Shown in pieces: positions 1 to 8,489 of a stretch of 64,000 bases of DNA. Made by a program: the position numbers and the translations under genes. Source of the stretch: Candidatus Galacturonatibacter soehngenii (lineage in GTDB: Bacteria > Bacillota > Clostridia > Lachnospirales > Lachnospiraceae); the NCBI RefSeq assembly GCF_008830185.1, contig NZ_WAGX01000007.1, forward strand, positions 248,001-312,000. Reading direction: 5' to 3'. The notes below the pieces were generated by a model. It had not been told where the DNA came from. It saw only the letters and a list, made by a program, of their open reading frames with translations, and did no database searches. The first letter of the stretch is position 1. Every line of letters begins with the position of its first letter.

Positions 1-17
1 CAATACTAAAAACCTGT

Positions 18-377
18 ATGAATGATCGAAAATATATAGCTATTTTACACACCGCAGCTTCTATAATAGTTATAAGCACAATAGCTATTTTAATTTCTTT
101 ATATCCAGGAGAAAAGGTATGTGAAAATGTTAGTGAAAAATTGATTGAATATATTGTAAAAGAAGAAATGAAGGATGATAATATAAAGACCAGTATATCA
201 ATATTTGGTAATAATGAAAGTAAAATTACAGTTGATGATTTTATTAATTTATATACAGTAAATCTAAATAAAACATTATTACTGAAAATTTATATAGTTA
301 ATACAGGATGTATTTTTTTAGCAACATTAATTTCAATAATTTATATTTTAATGAGAAAGAAAACTATGATTGAATAA
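18..377 (+). CDS. Small two-helix membrane protein, unknown function
   Basis: I do not recognise this 119-residue protein. It has a hydrophobic segment at about residues 9-29, a polar lysine- and glutamate-rich stretch of about 60 residues, and a second hydrophobic segment at about 90-111 followed by a basic tail (RKK). The predicted form is therefore two membrane helices with an extended, probably outward-facing loop. Only 17 bases precede the first ATG and no ribosome binding site is visible in them, so the true start could lie to the left of the window. It is followed by lysA in the same direction, but lysA has its own promoter. No function is proposed. Confidence 0.5.
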   Translation: MNDRKYIAILHTAASIIVISTIAILISLYPGEKVCENVSEKLIEYIVKEEMKDDNIKTSISIFGNNESKITVDDFINLYTVNLNKTLLLKIYIVNTGCIFLATLISIIYILMRKKTMIE

Positions 378-496
378 TATTATCAATAAGAAGAACAATC
401 ATAAAAACCCCAGTAAACAAGCCACTTTTCCATTACTCAAAACATATTTTTCGCCTCAAAAACACAAGCCATAATCTGTATTTTATAGCAAGATAC

Positions 497-525
497 TTGA
501 CAAATGAATCAAAATTTACTATAGT
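497..525 (+). promoter_or_regulatory. Predicted sigma-A promoter for lysA
   Basis: TTGACA at 497-502 and TATAGT at 520-525 are separated by 17 bases, close to the vegetative consensus. The site lies about 60 bases before the lysA start. The leader between them is too short for a lysine riboswitch, and none is seen. Confidence 0.7.
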
Positions 526-586
526 GTTCCTAAATAGTATCACTGATGATTGAGCCGACAAAGGAATAAGAAAGGAAAGACAAAAT

Positions 587-1846
587 ATGATGGAAAAGAA
601 ACCGTTTGTTACCTTAGAACAAGTACAAGAAATGGTGAAACAATATGAGACTCCATTTCATTTATATGATGAAAAAGGAATTCGAGAAAATGTTAGAAAA
701 TTAAAGAAGGCTTTCTCTTGGAATAAAGGCTATAAAGAGTATTTTGCAGTAAAGGCAACTCCCAATCCTTATCTTATGCAGATTTTAAAAGAAGAAGGTG
801 TTGGTGCGGATTGTTCTTCTTATACAGAGCTTTTATTATCAGAAAAAGTAGGATTAGTTGGAGACGATATTATGTTCTCATCTAATGTTACGCCAGCAGA
901 AGATTTTGAATTAGCATCAAAACTAAATGCAATTATTAATTTTGATGACATTACCCATATAGATTTTTATGAAAAAATAGCTCCTTTTGCGAAAACAATG
1001 AGTTGTCGCTATAATCCAGGCGGTGATTTTACACTTCATAATCAGATTATGGATACGCCAAAGGATGCAAAATATGGATTGACCAGAGCGCAGATGACAG
1101 AAGCATTTCTTAAATTAAAAGAAAAAGGAGTAGAGCACTTTGGTATTCATTCCTTTCTTGCAAGTAATACGGTAACAGATGACTACTATCCAAAGCTTGC
1201 TAAAATATTATTCAAATTAGCAGTGGAACTAAAGGAAGAAACAGGCGTACACATTGCATTTATTAACCTGTCAGGTGGAGTTGGAATTCCTTACAAACCA
1301 GATCAGCGAGAAAATGATATTCTTGCAATTGGAGAAGGAGTAAGACTTGCGTTTGAAGAAGTTTTAGTTCCAGCAGGAATGGAAGACGTAGCTATCTATA
1401 CAGAGCTTGGACGCTTTGTAACAGGGCCTTATGGATGTTTGGTAACAAAGGCAATTCATGAAAAACACATTCACAAAGAATATATTGGTCTCGATGCATG
1501 TGCAGCGAATTTAATGCGTCCTGCTATGTATGGCTCTTACCATCATATTACAGTGCTTGGCAAGGAAAATGAGCCATGCGATCATATGTATGATGTAACG
1601 GGTGGATTGTGTGAAAACAACGATAAATTTGCCATCGACAGAATGCTTCCAAAGATAGACATGGGTGATTATCTTGTGATTCATGATACGGGAGCACATG
1701 GATTTTCAATGGGTTATAATTATAATGGAAAACTTCGCTCCGCTGAAATTTTGCTAAAAGAGGATGGAACAACAAAGCAGATTAGACGTGCTGAAACACC
1801 ACAAGATTATTTTGCTACCTTAGATTTTAGCGAATTTGAGAATTAA
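587..1846 (+). CDS. lysA: Diaminopimelate decarboxylase-family protein
   Basis: PLP-dependent fold-III decarboxylase of 419 residues, the usual length for LysA, which converts meso-diaminopimelate to lysine. The expected order of motifs is visible: the PLP lysine K56 in YFAVKATPNP, an HSFLASN block in the position of the usual HIGSQ, the glycine-rich LSGGVGIPY phosphate-binding segment, ELGRFVTGPYG in place of EPGR, and CENND in place of CESGD with the downstream GYNYNG segment. These substitutions mark a divergent clostridial LysA subgroup rather than the Bacillus type, so a related amino-acid decarboxylase cannot be fully excluded. AAAGGAAAG precedes the ATG; a second ATG follows directly. 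It is followed by a long hairpin and a TrmB-type regulator. Confidence 0.8.
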   Translation: MMEKKPFVTLEQVQEMVKQYETPFHLYDEKGIRENVRKLKKAFSWNKGYKEYFAVKATPNPYLMQILKEEGVGADCSSYTELLLSEKVGLVGDDIMFSSNVTPAEDFELASKLNAIINFDDITHIDFYEKIAPFAKTMSCRYNPGGDFTLHNQIMDTPKDAKYGLTRAQMTEAFLKLKEKGVEHFGIHSFLASNTVTDDYYPKLAKILFKLAVELKEETGVHIAFINLSGGVGIPYKPDQRENDILAIGEGVRLAFEEVLVPAGMEDVAIYTELGRFVTGPYGCLVTKAIHEKHIHKEYIGLDACAANLMRPAMYGSYHHITVLGKENEPCDHMYDVTGGLCENNDKFAIDRMLPKIDMGDYLVIHDTGAHGFSMGYNYNGKLRSAEILLKEDGTTKQIRRAETPQDYFATLDFSEFEN

Positions 1847-1854
1847 TAAATAAA

Positions 1855-1894
1855 GCCAATGATAACTATGCATCACAGTATTGTTATCATTGGC
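1855..1894 (+). terminator. Perfect 12-bp hairpin after lysA
   Basis: GCCAATGATAAC at 1855-1866 and GTTATCATTGGC at 1883-1894 are perfect inverted repeats around a 16-base loop. There is no clear T-run afterwards (ATAATAAAT), so this is either a weak terminator or a processing or regulatory structure just before the TrmB-like gene. Confidence 0.55.
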
Positions 1895-1919
1895 ATAATA
1901 AATGGGAGGGGGACGTTAT

Positions 1920-2612
1920 ATGGAATTAATAGAGCAATTAATGAAATACGGACTCACAAGACAAGAAGCCATTATTTATATGACACTTCATTCAGACGGA
2001 GAGTTAACTGGTTATGAAGTAGCCAAATTAACTGGAATTTCTCGTTCCAATGTATACACTGCGTTGGCAGGACTGGTAGAAAAAGGGGTAGCATACGTAA
2101 TTGAAGAAAGTGTGACAAAGTATATCCCAGTTGATTTTGATGAATTTAGTAACAATTTTATCCATAATCTGCAAGAAACCAGACAAGAGATAATAAAGAG
2201 TCTGCCAAAAAGAAAGGAAGAATCGCAAGGATATATTACGATACGAGGAAATAAAAATATACTTAATAAGTTAAGAAATATGATTGCTGATACAAAATAT
2301 CGAATTTATGTGGCAGTAAGCAGTGATATTTTATCAAACTATACACAAGAACTAAGCGAGCTTGTGGAAAAAGACATTAAAGTGGTGCTTCTTGTGGATA
2401 AACCGTTTGAACTTAAGGGAGCCACTGTTTACTTAAAAGAAAAGATAGATTGCCAAATCCGTTTGATTTGTGATTCTCATAAAGTACTAACGGGGCAGCT
2501 TAGTAGTAAAGGCGAAGCAACTTGTCTTTATTCAGAAAATCAAAATTTAGTGGATGTTTTTAAGGAAATGCTTAAGAATGAAATAAAACTAATTGAATTG
2601 TTAAATCAATAA
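1920..2612 (+). CDS. TrmB-family transcriptional regulator
   Basis: 230 residues. Residues about 5-65 form a winged helix-turn-helix (GLTRQEAIIYMTLHS, then LTGISRSNVYTALAGLVEKG), typical of TrmB-family sugar-responsive regulators. The C-terminal half, from about residue 100, resembles the phospholipase-D-like sensor domain of that family and would bind an effector. An in-frame ATG exists 18 bases upstream, but GGGAGGGGG at 1904-1912 is placed correctly for the ATG at 1920, so the shorter form is chosen. It lies between lysA and a bidirectional terminator; neither the target nor the ligand can be read from the context. Confidence 0.75.
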   Translation: MELIEQLMKYGLTRQEAIIYMTLHSDGELTGYEVAKLTGISRSNVYTALAGLVEKGVAYVIEESVTKYIPVDFDEFSNNFIHNLQETRQEIIKSLPKRKEESQGYITIRGNKNILNKLRNMIADTKYRIYVAVSSDILSNYTQELSELVEKDIKVVLLVDKPFELKGATVYLKEKIDCQIRLICDSHKVLTGQLSSKGEATCLYSENQNLVDVFKEMLKNEIKLIELLNQ

Positions 2613-2634
2613 AGATGCATGTTTAACCATATAT

Positions 2635-2680
2635 AAAAAGAACAATGAAAGCAAAAGAGAATGCTTAAATTGTTCTTTTT
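2635..2680. terminator. Bidirectional terminator between trmB and blaR1-like genes
   Basis: AAAAAGAACAAT at 2635-2646 pairs with ATTGTTCTTTTT at 2669-2680. The A-run and T-run at the two ends allow it to end transcription from both converging genes. Confidence 0.8.
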
Positions 2681-2685
2681 CATAC

Positions 2686-4392
2686 TTATTCTACAACTTC
2701 AATTCCGACTAGTTTTCCCTCACCATCTTTATTTAATTTGGTATAATCACGAACAGCCTTTATATTAACTTCCCCTTTTTCATGAAAGCCATGTTGACGT
2801 ATAGAACCGCTGAATTTTCCACTTTCTAAGGACTCACCATTGGAGGATAAGATATCGATGAAAGTTTGCACAAGCTTTCCCTCATAATAGAAACAGTCCT
2901 TTTCTTTATCATAAGTAAGGCCAAAAGGCTCATATACGGAATATAGCTTTGCTAATTCATCTGGTGTCATCATACCCTCTGAACTAGATGTGACTGGAAC
3001 GTTTCCATCTTGCGTAGAATCTGTAGTATCAATAGCATTGTCAGTTATTTCCTCTCCAGCTATTGCTTCTGCTTGAGCTGGATTAAGTAGAGCACTAATA
3101 TCTCTTGCTTCAAAGTCGTTTTGGCTACTTTGTTCCAAACCAGTTAATTTACCAGCAGGATTGATAGAACCATCAGAATTTTTAATAGGTGTTAAATCTC
3201 TAATTGCTCGAACATCAACAGTCCCATCCTTATCAAAAAAGTCGATTCCTGAGAAGGCTCCATCTCCTAGCGGATAAAAGTCTTCAAAGTAACGGACAAA
3301 TTTACCGTTGTACGTAAGTTTATTTGTTTGAATATCATAACTAAGTCCGTAGTCAGCATACTCCGTAAAATCTTTGCCTGCAGTTTCTGTACTGTTACTT
3401 ACATATGTCGTTTGTGGGATAGCTTCGTCAGTATTTGGTGCGTTAGTTGCAAACACGATAACTGTGCCAATGACAATAACCAATGCAATTAATATGCCTA
3501 TAAGCGAAGTCTTTTTTGCCTTCATAATGGATACAATCCTTTCTTCAATTGCATTTTTGTTAAAGTTATTGATAAGTGGAGAAAAAGAAAATACTCTCTC
3601 TTCTTCCAAACCAATTAATGTTAGCGCATAAGCAGATTTCATATTTTGCCCAAAATGTCTTACAACCGCTTCATCACAAGATAGTTCGATATCTCGGTTT
3701 AATAATACAAACATGAGCCATACAAAAGGGTTGAACCAATGTACGCTTAAGGCTGCCGCCATTAGTAATTTTGTCAACGTATCAAATCGCTTAATATGGA
3801 CAAACTCATGCGTTAAAATATAATGAAGTCTAGTTTCGTCTGCCCCATCGGTTTGTTTTGGTAAAAGTATTATGGGGTTAAATACACCATAGGTTAGTGG
3901 AGTTGTAATCCGATCAGACTGTCGTATTTGTACACGTCTTTTCAGTGGATGAACTTGTTGCCATACTCTTATGAAGTTATTATCGATTGGCAGTGCAGTT
4001 TTATACTCTCTACGGCAACGAAGATGAGTCACAAGGAAAAACAAAGTACAAACGAAAAAACCAATGACCCAGATTAGCATAAAAGTAGATAGAGTGGTAA
4101 CGTTTTCTTTCGGCAATGGTGTAAAAGTTTGTGTTATTTTTGTATCATTTGGAATAACAGGAATTTCGGTAAAGCTTAAATTGGATTCAAAAACGCTACC
4201 CTTAAGCAGATTTATGACTGTATATATGCTAAAGGGGGACGATATCTTAAAAGGGATTAACAAACGAAATAAGGTAACATACCATAAAGCAAGAAACGTT
4301 CTTTTGGGTAATTTGTGTAGTAGCAGTGCACGGATTAATAGAATGACCAAAATAAGAACAGTAGCTGAAAAACTCATGTTAAGTAAGCTCAT
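2686..4392 (-). CDS. BlaR1/MecR1-like M56 membrane metalloprotease with a duplicated C-terminal domain
   Basis: 568 residues. The N-terminal half has several membrane helices and an M56 peptidase domain with the zinc motif HEFVH near residue 194 and the downstream glutamate in ELSCDEAVV. A further membrane helix lies at about 294-314. The extracellular part is not a penicillin-binding sensor: it holds two copies of an about 80-residue module (about 340-420 and 485-568), each with GL(S/T)YD, a Y-(N/E)-GK(F/L)V segment, a FSG segment and (A/R)-(I/V)-RD(L/Y)T near the end. Translation follows blaI after 11 bases, with AAGGAGG before the ATG. By analogy, sensing would trigger the protease to inactivate the BlaI-like repressor. 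The signal is unknown and beta-lactam sensing should not be assumed. Confidence 0.75.
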   Translation of the reverse strand: MSLLNMSFSATVLILVILLIRALLLHKLPKRTFLALWYVTLFRLLIPFKISSPFSIYTVINLLKGSVFESNLSFTEIPVIPNDTKITQTFTPLPKENVTTLSTFMLIWVIGFFVCTLFFLVTHLRCRREYKTALPIDNNFIRVWQQVHPLKRRVQIRQSDRITTPLTYGVFNPIILLPKQTDGADETRLHYILTHEFVHIKRFDTLTKLLMAAALSVHWFNPFVWLMFVLLNRDIELSCDEAVVRHFGQNMKSAYALTLIGLEEERVFSFSPLINNFNKNAIEERIVSIMKAKKTSLIGILIALVIVIGTVIVFATNAPNTDEAIPQTTYVSNSTETAGKDFTEYADYGLSYDIQTNKLTYNGKFVRYFEDFYPLGDGAFSGIDFFDKDGTVDVRAIRDLTPIKNSDGSINPAGKLTGLEQSSQNDFEARDISALLNPAQAEAIAGEEITDNAIDTTDSTQDGNVPVTSSSEGMMTPDELAKLYSVYEPFGLTYDKEKDCFYYEGKLVQTFIDILSSNGESLESGKFSGSIRQHGFHEKGEVNIKAVRDYTKLNKDGEGKLVGIEVVE

Positions 4393-4403
4393 ACTCTACC
4401 TCC

Positions 4404-4763
4404 TTATTTTAGATTGTTGACGAGCTTTTTAAGTCTTTCAATTTCTTTTGGAGACAAATTTTCTCGTCCCAAGATAGAAGCTACTAGTAGGTCGGGAGCG
4501 CCGTCATACATTTTATTAATGAGTTGCGTTGTTTCAAGTTCTCTTGCCTGTTCAATGGTAACAAGGGCATGACAAACAAAGTTAGGTTCAATTCGTTCAA
4601 TGGCTCCTTTGTCAATGCATCTTTTGATTAGAGTGTAAGTTGTGGTCTTACTCCAGCCAACTTGCTCTTTTAATATTTCGGCTATATGTTTTGCTGTAAT
4701 GTCCCCATTTTTCCAGATAACATCCATTATCTTAAGTTCTGAATCAAATAACTTGATTTGCAT
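4404..4763 (-). CDS. blaI: BlaI/MecI/CopY-family repressor
   Basis: 119 residues, the normal length for this family. The N-terminal winged helix (FDSELKIMDVIWKNGDITAKHIAEIL, read in two parts; then WSKTTTYTLIKRCIDKGAI) is characteristic, and the C-terminal part (about 80-119) is the dimerisation region. It is the first gene of a two-gene operon with the M56 protease. Two TACTG(C/T)AGTA sites overlap and flank its promoter, so autorepression is expected. In the family, derepression needs cleavage or inactivation of this protein triggered by the membrane partner. Confidence 0.88.
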   Translation of the reverse strand: MQIKLFDSELKIMDVIWKNGDITAKHIAEILKEQVGWSKTTTYTLIKRCIDKGAIERIEPNFVCHALVTIEQARELETTQLINKMYDGAPDLLVASILGRENLSPKEIERLKKLVNNLK

Positions 4764-4786
4764 AACTTCTCTCCTTTATAATCTGA

Positions 4787-4845
4787 TTTTACTGCAGTAG
4801 AATGAATTGTGATTTTATTTTACTGTAGTAGAATAGATTTGTCAA
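4787..4845 (-). promoter_or_regulatory. blaI-blaR promoter with two BlaI-type operators
   Basis: On the minus strand TTGACA (4845-4840) and TAAAAT (4822-4817) are 17 bases apart. Palindromic operator-like sites TACTGTAGTA (4821-4830) and TACTGCAGTA (4790-4799) lie 31 bases apart, about three helical turns. One overlaps the -10 region and the other lies over the start region. Confidence 0.78.
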
Positions 4846-4975
4846 TAGAATAAAGAATAATAATTACAGTTATTATATGACAATAATCTACCCATTTACA
4901 AAGGATATAAAACCTGTTATAAAGTAAATATGTAAAACTTTACTGGATATACTAAAGAAAGCAAGGAGGTATTCT

Positions 4976-5959
4976 ATGAAGATAGCATTTTTTGGAACAA
5001 AGGAATATGATAAGAAAATATTTAATCAGATATTACCTGAATATAAGCATGAAATCAAATTTTTTAGACCTAAGCTCTCCCCAGAAACCGCAATTATGGC
5101 ACAGTCCTATGATGCAGTGTGTGGATTTGTAAATGATATCATTTCAAAAGAAACGTTGCAGATATTAGCGCATAATAAAGTGAAATTGTTGTTGCTGCGA
5201 TGTGCTGGTTATAACAATGTAGACCTTGAAGCAGCAAAAGAGAATCAGATTACAGTGTTAAATGTACCCTCATATTCTCCAGAGGCGGTTGCAGAACACA
5301 CGATGGCATTGGTGTTAAGTGCGAACCGAAAAATTCATAAATCCTATAACCGCATCAAAGAAAATAATTTTAGCTTAGAGGGTTTAAATGGTATCAATTT
5401 GCATGGAAAAGTGGCAGGAATCATTGGTACAGGAAAAATAGGAATTGCATTTGCTAAAATATGCTCTGGATTTGGAATGAAGGTAGTTGGTTTTGATCAG
5501 TTTAAGAATCCAGATGTAAAGGGATTGATTGAGTATGTGGAATTAGATGGATTATTAGAAACAGCTGATTTGATTTCGCTACATTGCCCATTAATGGAAA
5601 GTACCAGATATATCATTAATAAAAGTACCATTGAAAAAATGAAAGATGGTGTTATATTGGTGAATACATCAAGAGGAGGGCTAATAAAAACCGAAGACCT
5701 TATTAATGGTATTAAAGCAAATAAGTTCTCTGCGGTTGGTCTGGATGTATTTGAAGAAGAAACGAATTTAGTTTTTGATGATCATTCCACTGATATTTTA
5801 AATACAACTACGGTTGCAAGATTGACTTCTTTTCCTAATGTTGTAGTAACCTCTCATCAAGGGTTTTTTACGAATGAAGCGTTAAATTCGATTGCGAGAA
5901 CTACACTTAATAATGCCGATGAATTTGAAAAAAACAAAACTCTTACCAATCAGCTATAA
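4976..5959 (+). CDS. D-lactate dehydrogenase-type D-2-hydroxyacid dehydrogenase
   Basis: 327 residues, matching the about 330 of D-lactate dehydrogenases that reduce pyruvate with NADH. The NAD-binding glycine motif GTGKIG lies at about residues 150-155. The catalytic triad positions are visible: R233 in NTSRGG, a glutamate in DVFEEE (259-262) and H294 in TSHQGFFT. The N-terminal catalytic domain has RCAGYNNVDLEAA, as in fermentative D-LDH. AAGGAGG lies 7 bases before the ATG. It is a single-gene unit with its own terminator. Another 2-ketoacid substrate is possible. Confidence 0.82.
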   Translation: MKIAFFGTKEYDKKIFNQILPEYKHEIKFFRPKLSPETAIMAQSYDAVCGFVNDIISKETLQILAHNKVKLLLLRCAGYNNVDLEAAKENQITVLNVPSYSPEAVAEHTMALVLSANRKIHKSYNRIKENNFSLEGLNGINLHGKVAGIIGTGKIGIAFAKICSGFGMKVVGFDQFKNPDVKGLIEYVELDGLLETADLISLHCPLMESTRYIINKSTIEKMKDGVILVNTSRGGLIKTEDLINGIKANKFSAVGLDVFEEETNLVFDDHSTDILNTTTVARLTSFPNVVVTSHQGFFTNEALNSIARTTLNNADEFEKNKTLTNQL

Positions 5960-5965
5960 AAGAAA

Positions 5966-5998
5966 AGATACTGACAAAAATAGTCGGTATCTTTTTTT
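5966..5998 (+). terminator. Terminator after the D-2-hydroxyacid dehydrogenase gene
   Basis: AGATACTGAC pairs with GTCGGTATCT (with one mismatch), followed by a run of T. Confidence 0.8.
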
Positions 5999-6071
5999 GT
6001 CTAACATATGATATGATATACCAAGGGCAATAGGCCGTGTATTTCAGATATGTATAAAGGAGAGTATCACT

Positions 6072-6779
6072 ATGTATGAGGCAATCGTAGATGTTTTTAA
6101 ATATTTAGAAGAGTTTAATATGGCTTCAATCACCATTCGTCTGGTTCTCGCTGTTTTTTTAGGCGGTATCATTGGTATGGAACGCGCAACAAAAAGGAGT
6201 GCTGCTGGACTTAGAACATTTGCGTTGGTATCGCTTGGCTCTTGCCTTGCTATGATAACCAATCAATACTTGTTAATTCATTCAGGAATAACGGGTGATC
6301 CATCTAGAATGGCTGCGCAAGTGATTAGTGGAATTGGTTTTCTAGGTGTAGGAACCATAATTGTAACAGGAAGAAATCATATAAAGGGATTAACAACAGC
6401 AGCCACCCTCTGGACAACAGCAACTATGGGAATTGCGATTGGGGCTGGATTCATCTATGGTGCATTGGTTACGTTTATTTTAATCATGGTATCCGTTCGA
6501 CTCTTATTATTTCTTAGCAAACGACAAGAAGACTTTAATCGAATTATTACCATGTTTATAGAAATTGATAAAGAAAAGGGATTTGACGGTTTGATGAATT
6601 ATCTGAATGACAATGATTATCCCCTTCTTTTTATTGAAAAGAAAAAACAAAAGGCTCTTTTGGATAAAGACTTTGTTGTGATTGCAGAATTTGATTTAAA
6701 GAAAAGAAAAAGTCACCAAGAGATATTAGAGGAAGTAAGACATATTGAAGGCGTTCATTATGTAGAGGAAATAAAATAA
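6072..6779 (+). CDS. MgtC/SapB-family membrane protein
   Basis: 235 residues. The N-terminal 140 residues form four to five membrane helices with family motifs: LGGIIGMERATKRSAAGLRT, then QVISGIGFLGVGTI and GLTTAATLW. The C-terminal about 80 residues are a soluble ACT-like regulatory domain. MgtC proteins are linked to growth at low magnesium and, in Salmonella, to inhibition of F-ATPase; the role in Clostridia is not settled. AAAGGAGAG precedes the ATG. The gene stands alone and ends in a strong terminator. Confidence 0.85.
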   Translation: MYEAIVDVFKYLEEFNMASITIRLVLAVFLGGIIGMERATKRSAAGLRTFALVSLGSCLAMITNQYLLIHSGITGDPSRMAAQVISGIGFLGVGTIIVTGRNHIKGLTTAATLWTTATMGIAIGAGFIYGALVTFILIMVSVRLLLFLSKRQEDFNRIITMFIEIDKEKGFDGLMNYLNDNDYPLLFIEKKKQKALLDKDFVVIAEFDLKKRKSHQEILEEVRHIEGVHYVEEIK

Positions 6780-6792
6780 GATAAAAATCATG

Positions 6793-6824
6793 AAAAAGAG
6801 GACTCGAAAACGAGTCCCCTTTTT
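6793..6824. terminator. Bidirectional terminator between mgtC-like and uxuB genes
   Basis: AAAAAGAGGACTCG and CGAGTCCCCTTTTT form a long stem around an AAAA loop, with A- and T-runs serving both converging genes. Confidence 0.88.
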
Positions 6825-6860
6825 CACGATTAATTTAAAAGCATTTATCTTAACATGTTC

Positions 6861-8477
6861 TTAAAGTGTTACATATTTTGAAAGAGTAGCCTCAACAGCA
6901 CCAACTCCTGCGATCATTTCAGTAAAATAATCACATACCAAATCAGCTAGTCCAACTTCATATAAATCTACTCCAAAGATAACCTTATCCTTAAGAAGCG
7001 GTTTTAATTCTTCTTTTGCATCAAAGGAATCACCAAGCTTAATATCCTTAACATAAGGACGAACCTGCTCTAGTAATGGGTCTGGGCTAAGTTCAAAAGA
7101 GTTTCCTTTATCATCAATTCCCATTAGATAACGAATCCATCCTGCAAAAACAAGAGGAATCAGTTTCAAATCGCCTACATTTAGGTCTGAAGATGCTTCA
7201 TAAGCTTTGATTGTTTCGCCAAAACGAATGGCTAATTTTTGTGAAGTATCAGTTGCAATTCGCTGAGGTGTATCAGGCATAAATGGGTTTGGAATTCTTA
7301 CATTAACAACGGTATCGATAAATTCCTTTGGATCAAGAATACCTGGATTTACAACTACAGGAAGTCCTTCTTGGTACCCAATTATCTCAACTAGTTTCTT
7401 TAATACTGGATTCTTCATTTCTTTTGATATTAGATCATACCCTAAAAGACATCCAAATACAGCAAGAGTTGTATGAAGAGGATTTAAACAAGTACAAACC
7501 TTCATTCGTTCTACCTTATCAACAATATCTCTTGTAGTAAAGATAAATCCGCCTTCTTCTAGCTTAGGTCTGCCATTTGGGAATAAATCCTCAATTACTA
7601 AGTATTCGCATTCTTCGGCATTTACAAATGGTGCAACATAAGTGTTTTTAGAAGTAATCAAAGGATCAAGTTCTTCAAGCCCATCTTTTCTTAATAGATC
7701 GCAAACAAATGCATCTGGTCTTGGAGTAATTTTATCAATCATCGTACAAGGGAAAGACACGCTATAAGGATTGTTTACATAATCAACAAATCCAGCTTCA
7801 ACAAGACCATTTTCTTCCCAAGTTTTTGCAAAGGCAGCAATCGCTTGATATAACTTATCTCCATTATGTGAACAGTTATCCATACTTACCATGGCAATTG
7901 GCTTTTTCCCATTTTTATATCTTTCATATAAAAGAGAAGCTACCTTTCCAATATAGCTATTAGGAGAAGCTGGACCATTTTTCATATCCACTGTTACAGC
8001 AGGAAGTTCTTTGCCAGACCCATCTACCAGACTATAACCTTTTTCTGTAATTGTAAAAGAAGCCATTTGTAGAGATGGCGCTTGAAAAATTTCTTTTAAG
8101 CGATTGTAGTCAACTTCATTTAAGGAATCAAGAGTTAAAGATTCAACCACACTACCTACTACTGTTTTTTCCACATTGCCATCTGCCTTTAGAGTAACCA
8201 AAAGACTTAAGTCATCATATGGATGATTAATTTTTTCGATTATTTCGTAATCGTAGCCTTCCGCAACGATAAGACCTTTGCTTAAAACCCCTTTATTCAA
8301 AAGATTTTGAACGACATTAGCCTGAAACGCGCGAAAAATATTTCCTGCCCCAAAATGAATCCAAAAAGGATTTTCTTTTGTAGCTTTTGTAACTGCTTCT
8401 CGGTCATAATCAAAAAGCTTATAACCTAGTGCGTTCCACTGTTCTTTTTGTTGCAATTCAGATTGTTTTAATTTCAT
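6861..8477 (-). CDS. uxuB: Fructuronate reductase / mannitol dehydrogenase family
   Basis: 538 residues, a typical length for long-chain mannitol dehydrogenase-family enzymes. The N-terminal Rossmann region (FWIHFGAGNIFRAFQANVV) and the central block with KVCTCLNPLHTTLAVFGCLL are family hallmarks. It follows uxuA after 12 bases, with CGGAGGCC before the ATG. The pairing with mannonate dehydratase identifies the likely reaction: D-fructuronate and NADH to D-mannonate, in glucuronate breakdown. No uxaC or uptake gene is present, so the rest of the pathway lies elsewhere. Confidence 0.85.
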   Translation of the reverse strand: MKLKQSELQQKEQWNALGYKLFDYDREAVTKATKENPFWIHFGAGNIFRAFQANVVQNLLNKGVLSKGLIVAEGYDYEIIEKINHPYDDLSLLVTLKADGNVEKTVVGSVVESLTLDSLNEVDYNRLKEIFQAPSLQMASFTITEKGYSLVDGSGKELPAVTVDMKNGPASPNSYIGKVASLLYERYKNGKKPIAMVSMDNCSHNGDKLYQAIAAFAKTWEENGLVEAGFVDYVNNPYSVSFPCTMIDKITPRPDAFVCDLLRKDGLEELDPLITSKNTYVAPFVNAEECEYLVIEDLFPNGRPKLEEGGFIFTTRDIVDKVERMKVCTCLNPLHTTLAVFGCLLGYDLISKEMKNPVLKKLVEIIGYQEGLPVVVNPGILDPKEFIDTVVNVRIPNPFMPDTPQRIATDTSQKLAIRFGETIKAYEASSDLNVGDLKLIPLVFAGWIRYLMGIDDKGNSFELSPDPLLEQVRPYVKDIKLGDSFDAKEELKPLLKDKVIFGVDLYEVGLADLVCDYFTEMIAGVGAVEATLSKYVTL

Positions 8478-8489
8478 AATGGCCTCCGT

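Noticed and set aside
378-586. Possible lysine riboswitch before lysA
   Set aside because: The transcribed leader after the predicted promoter is only about 60 bases, and no lysine-box motifs are seen.
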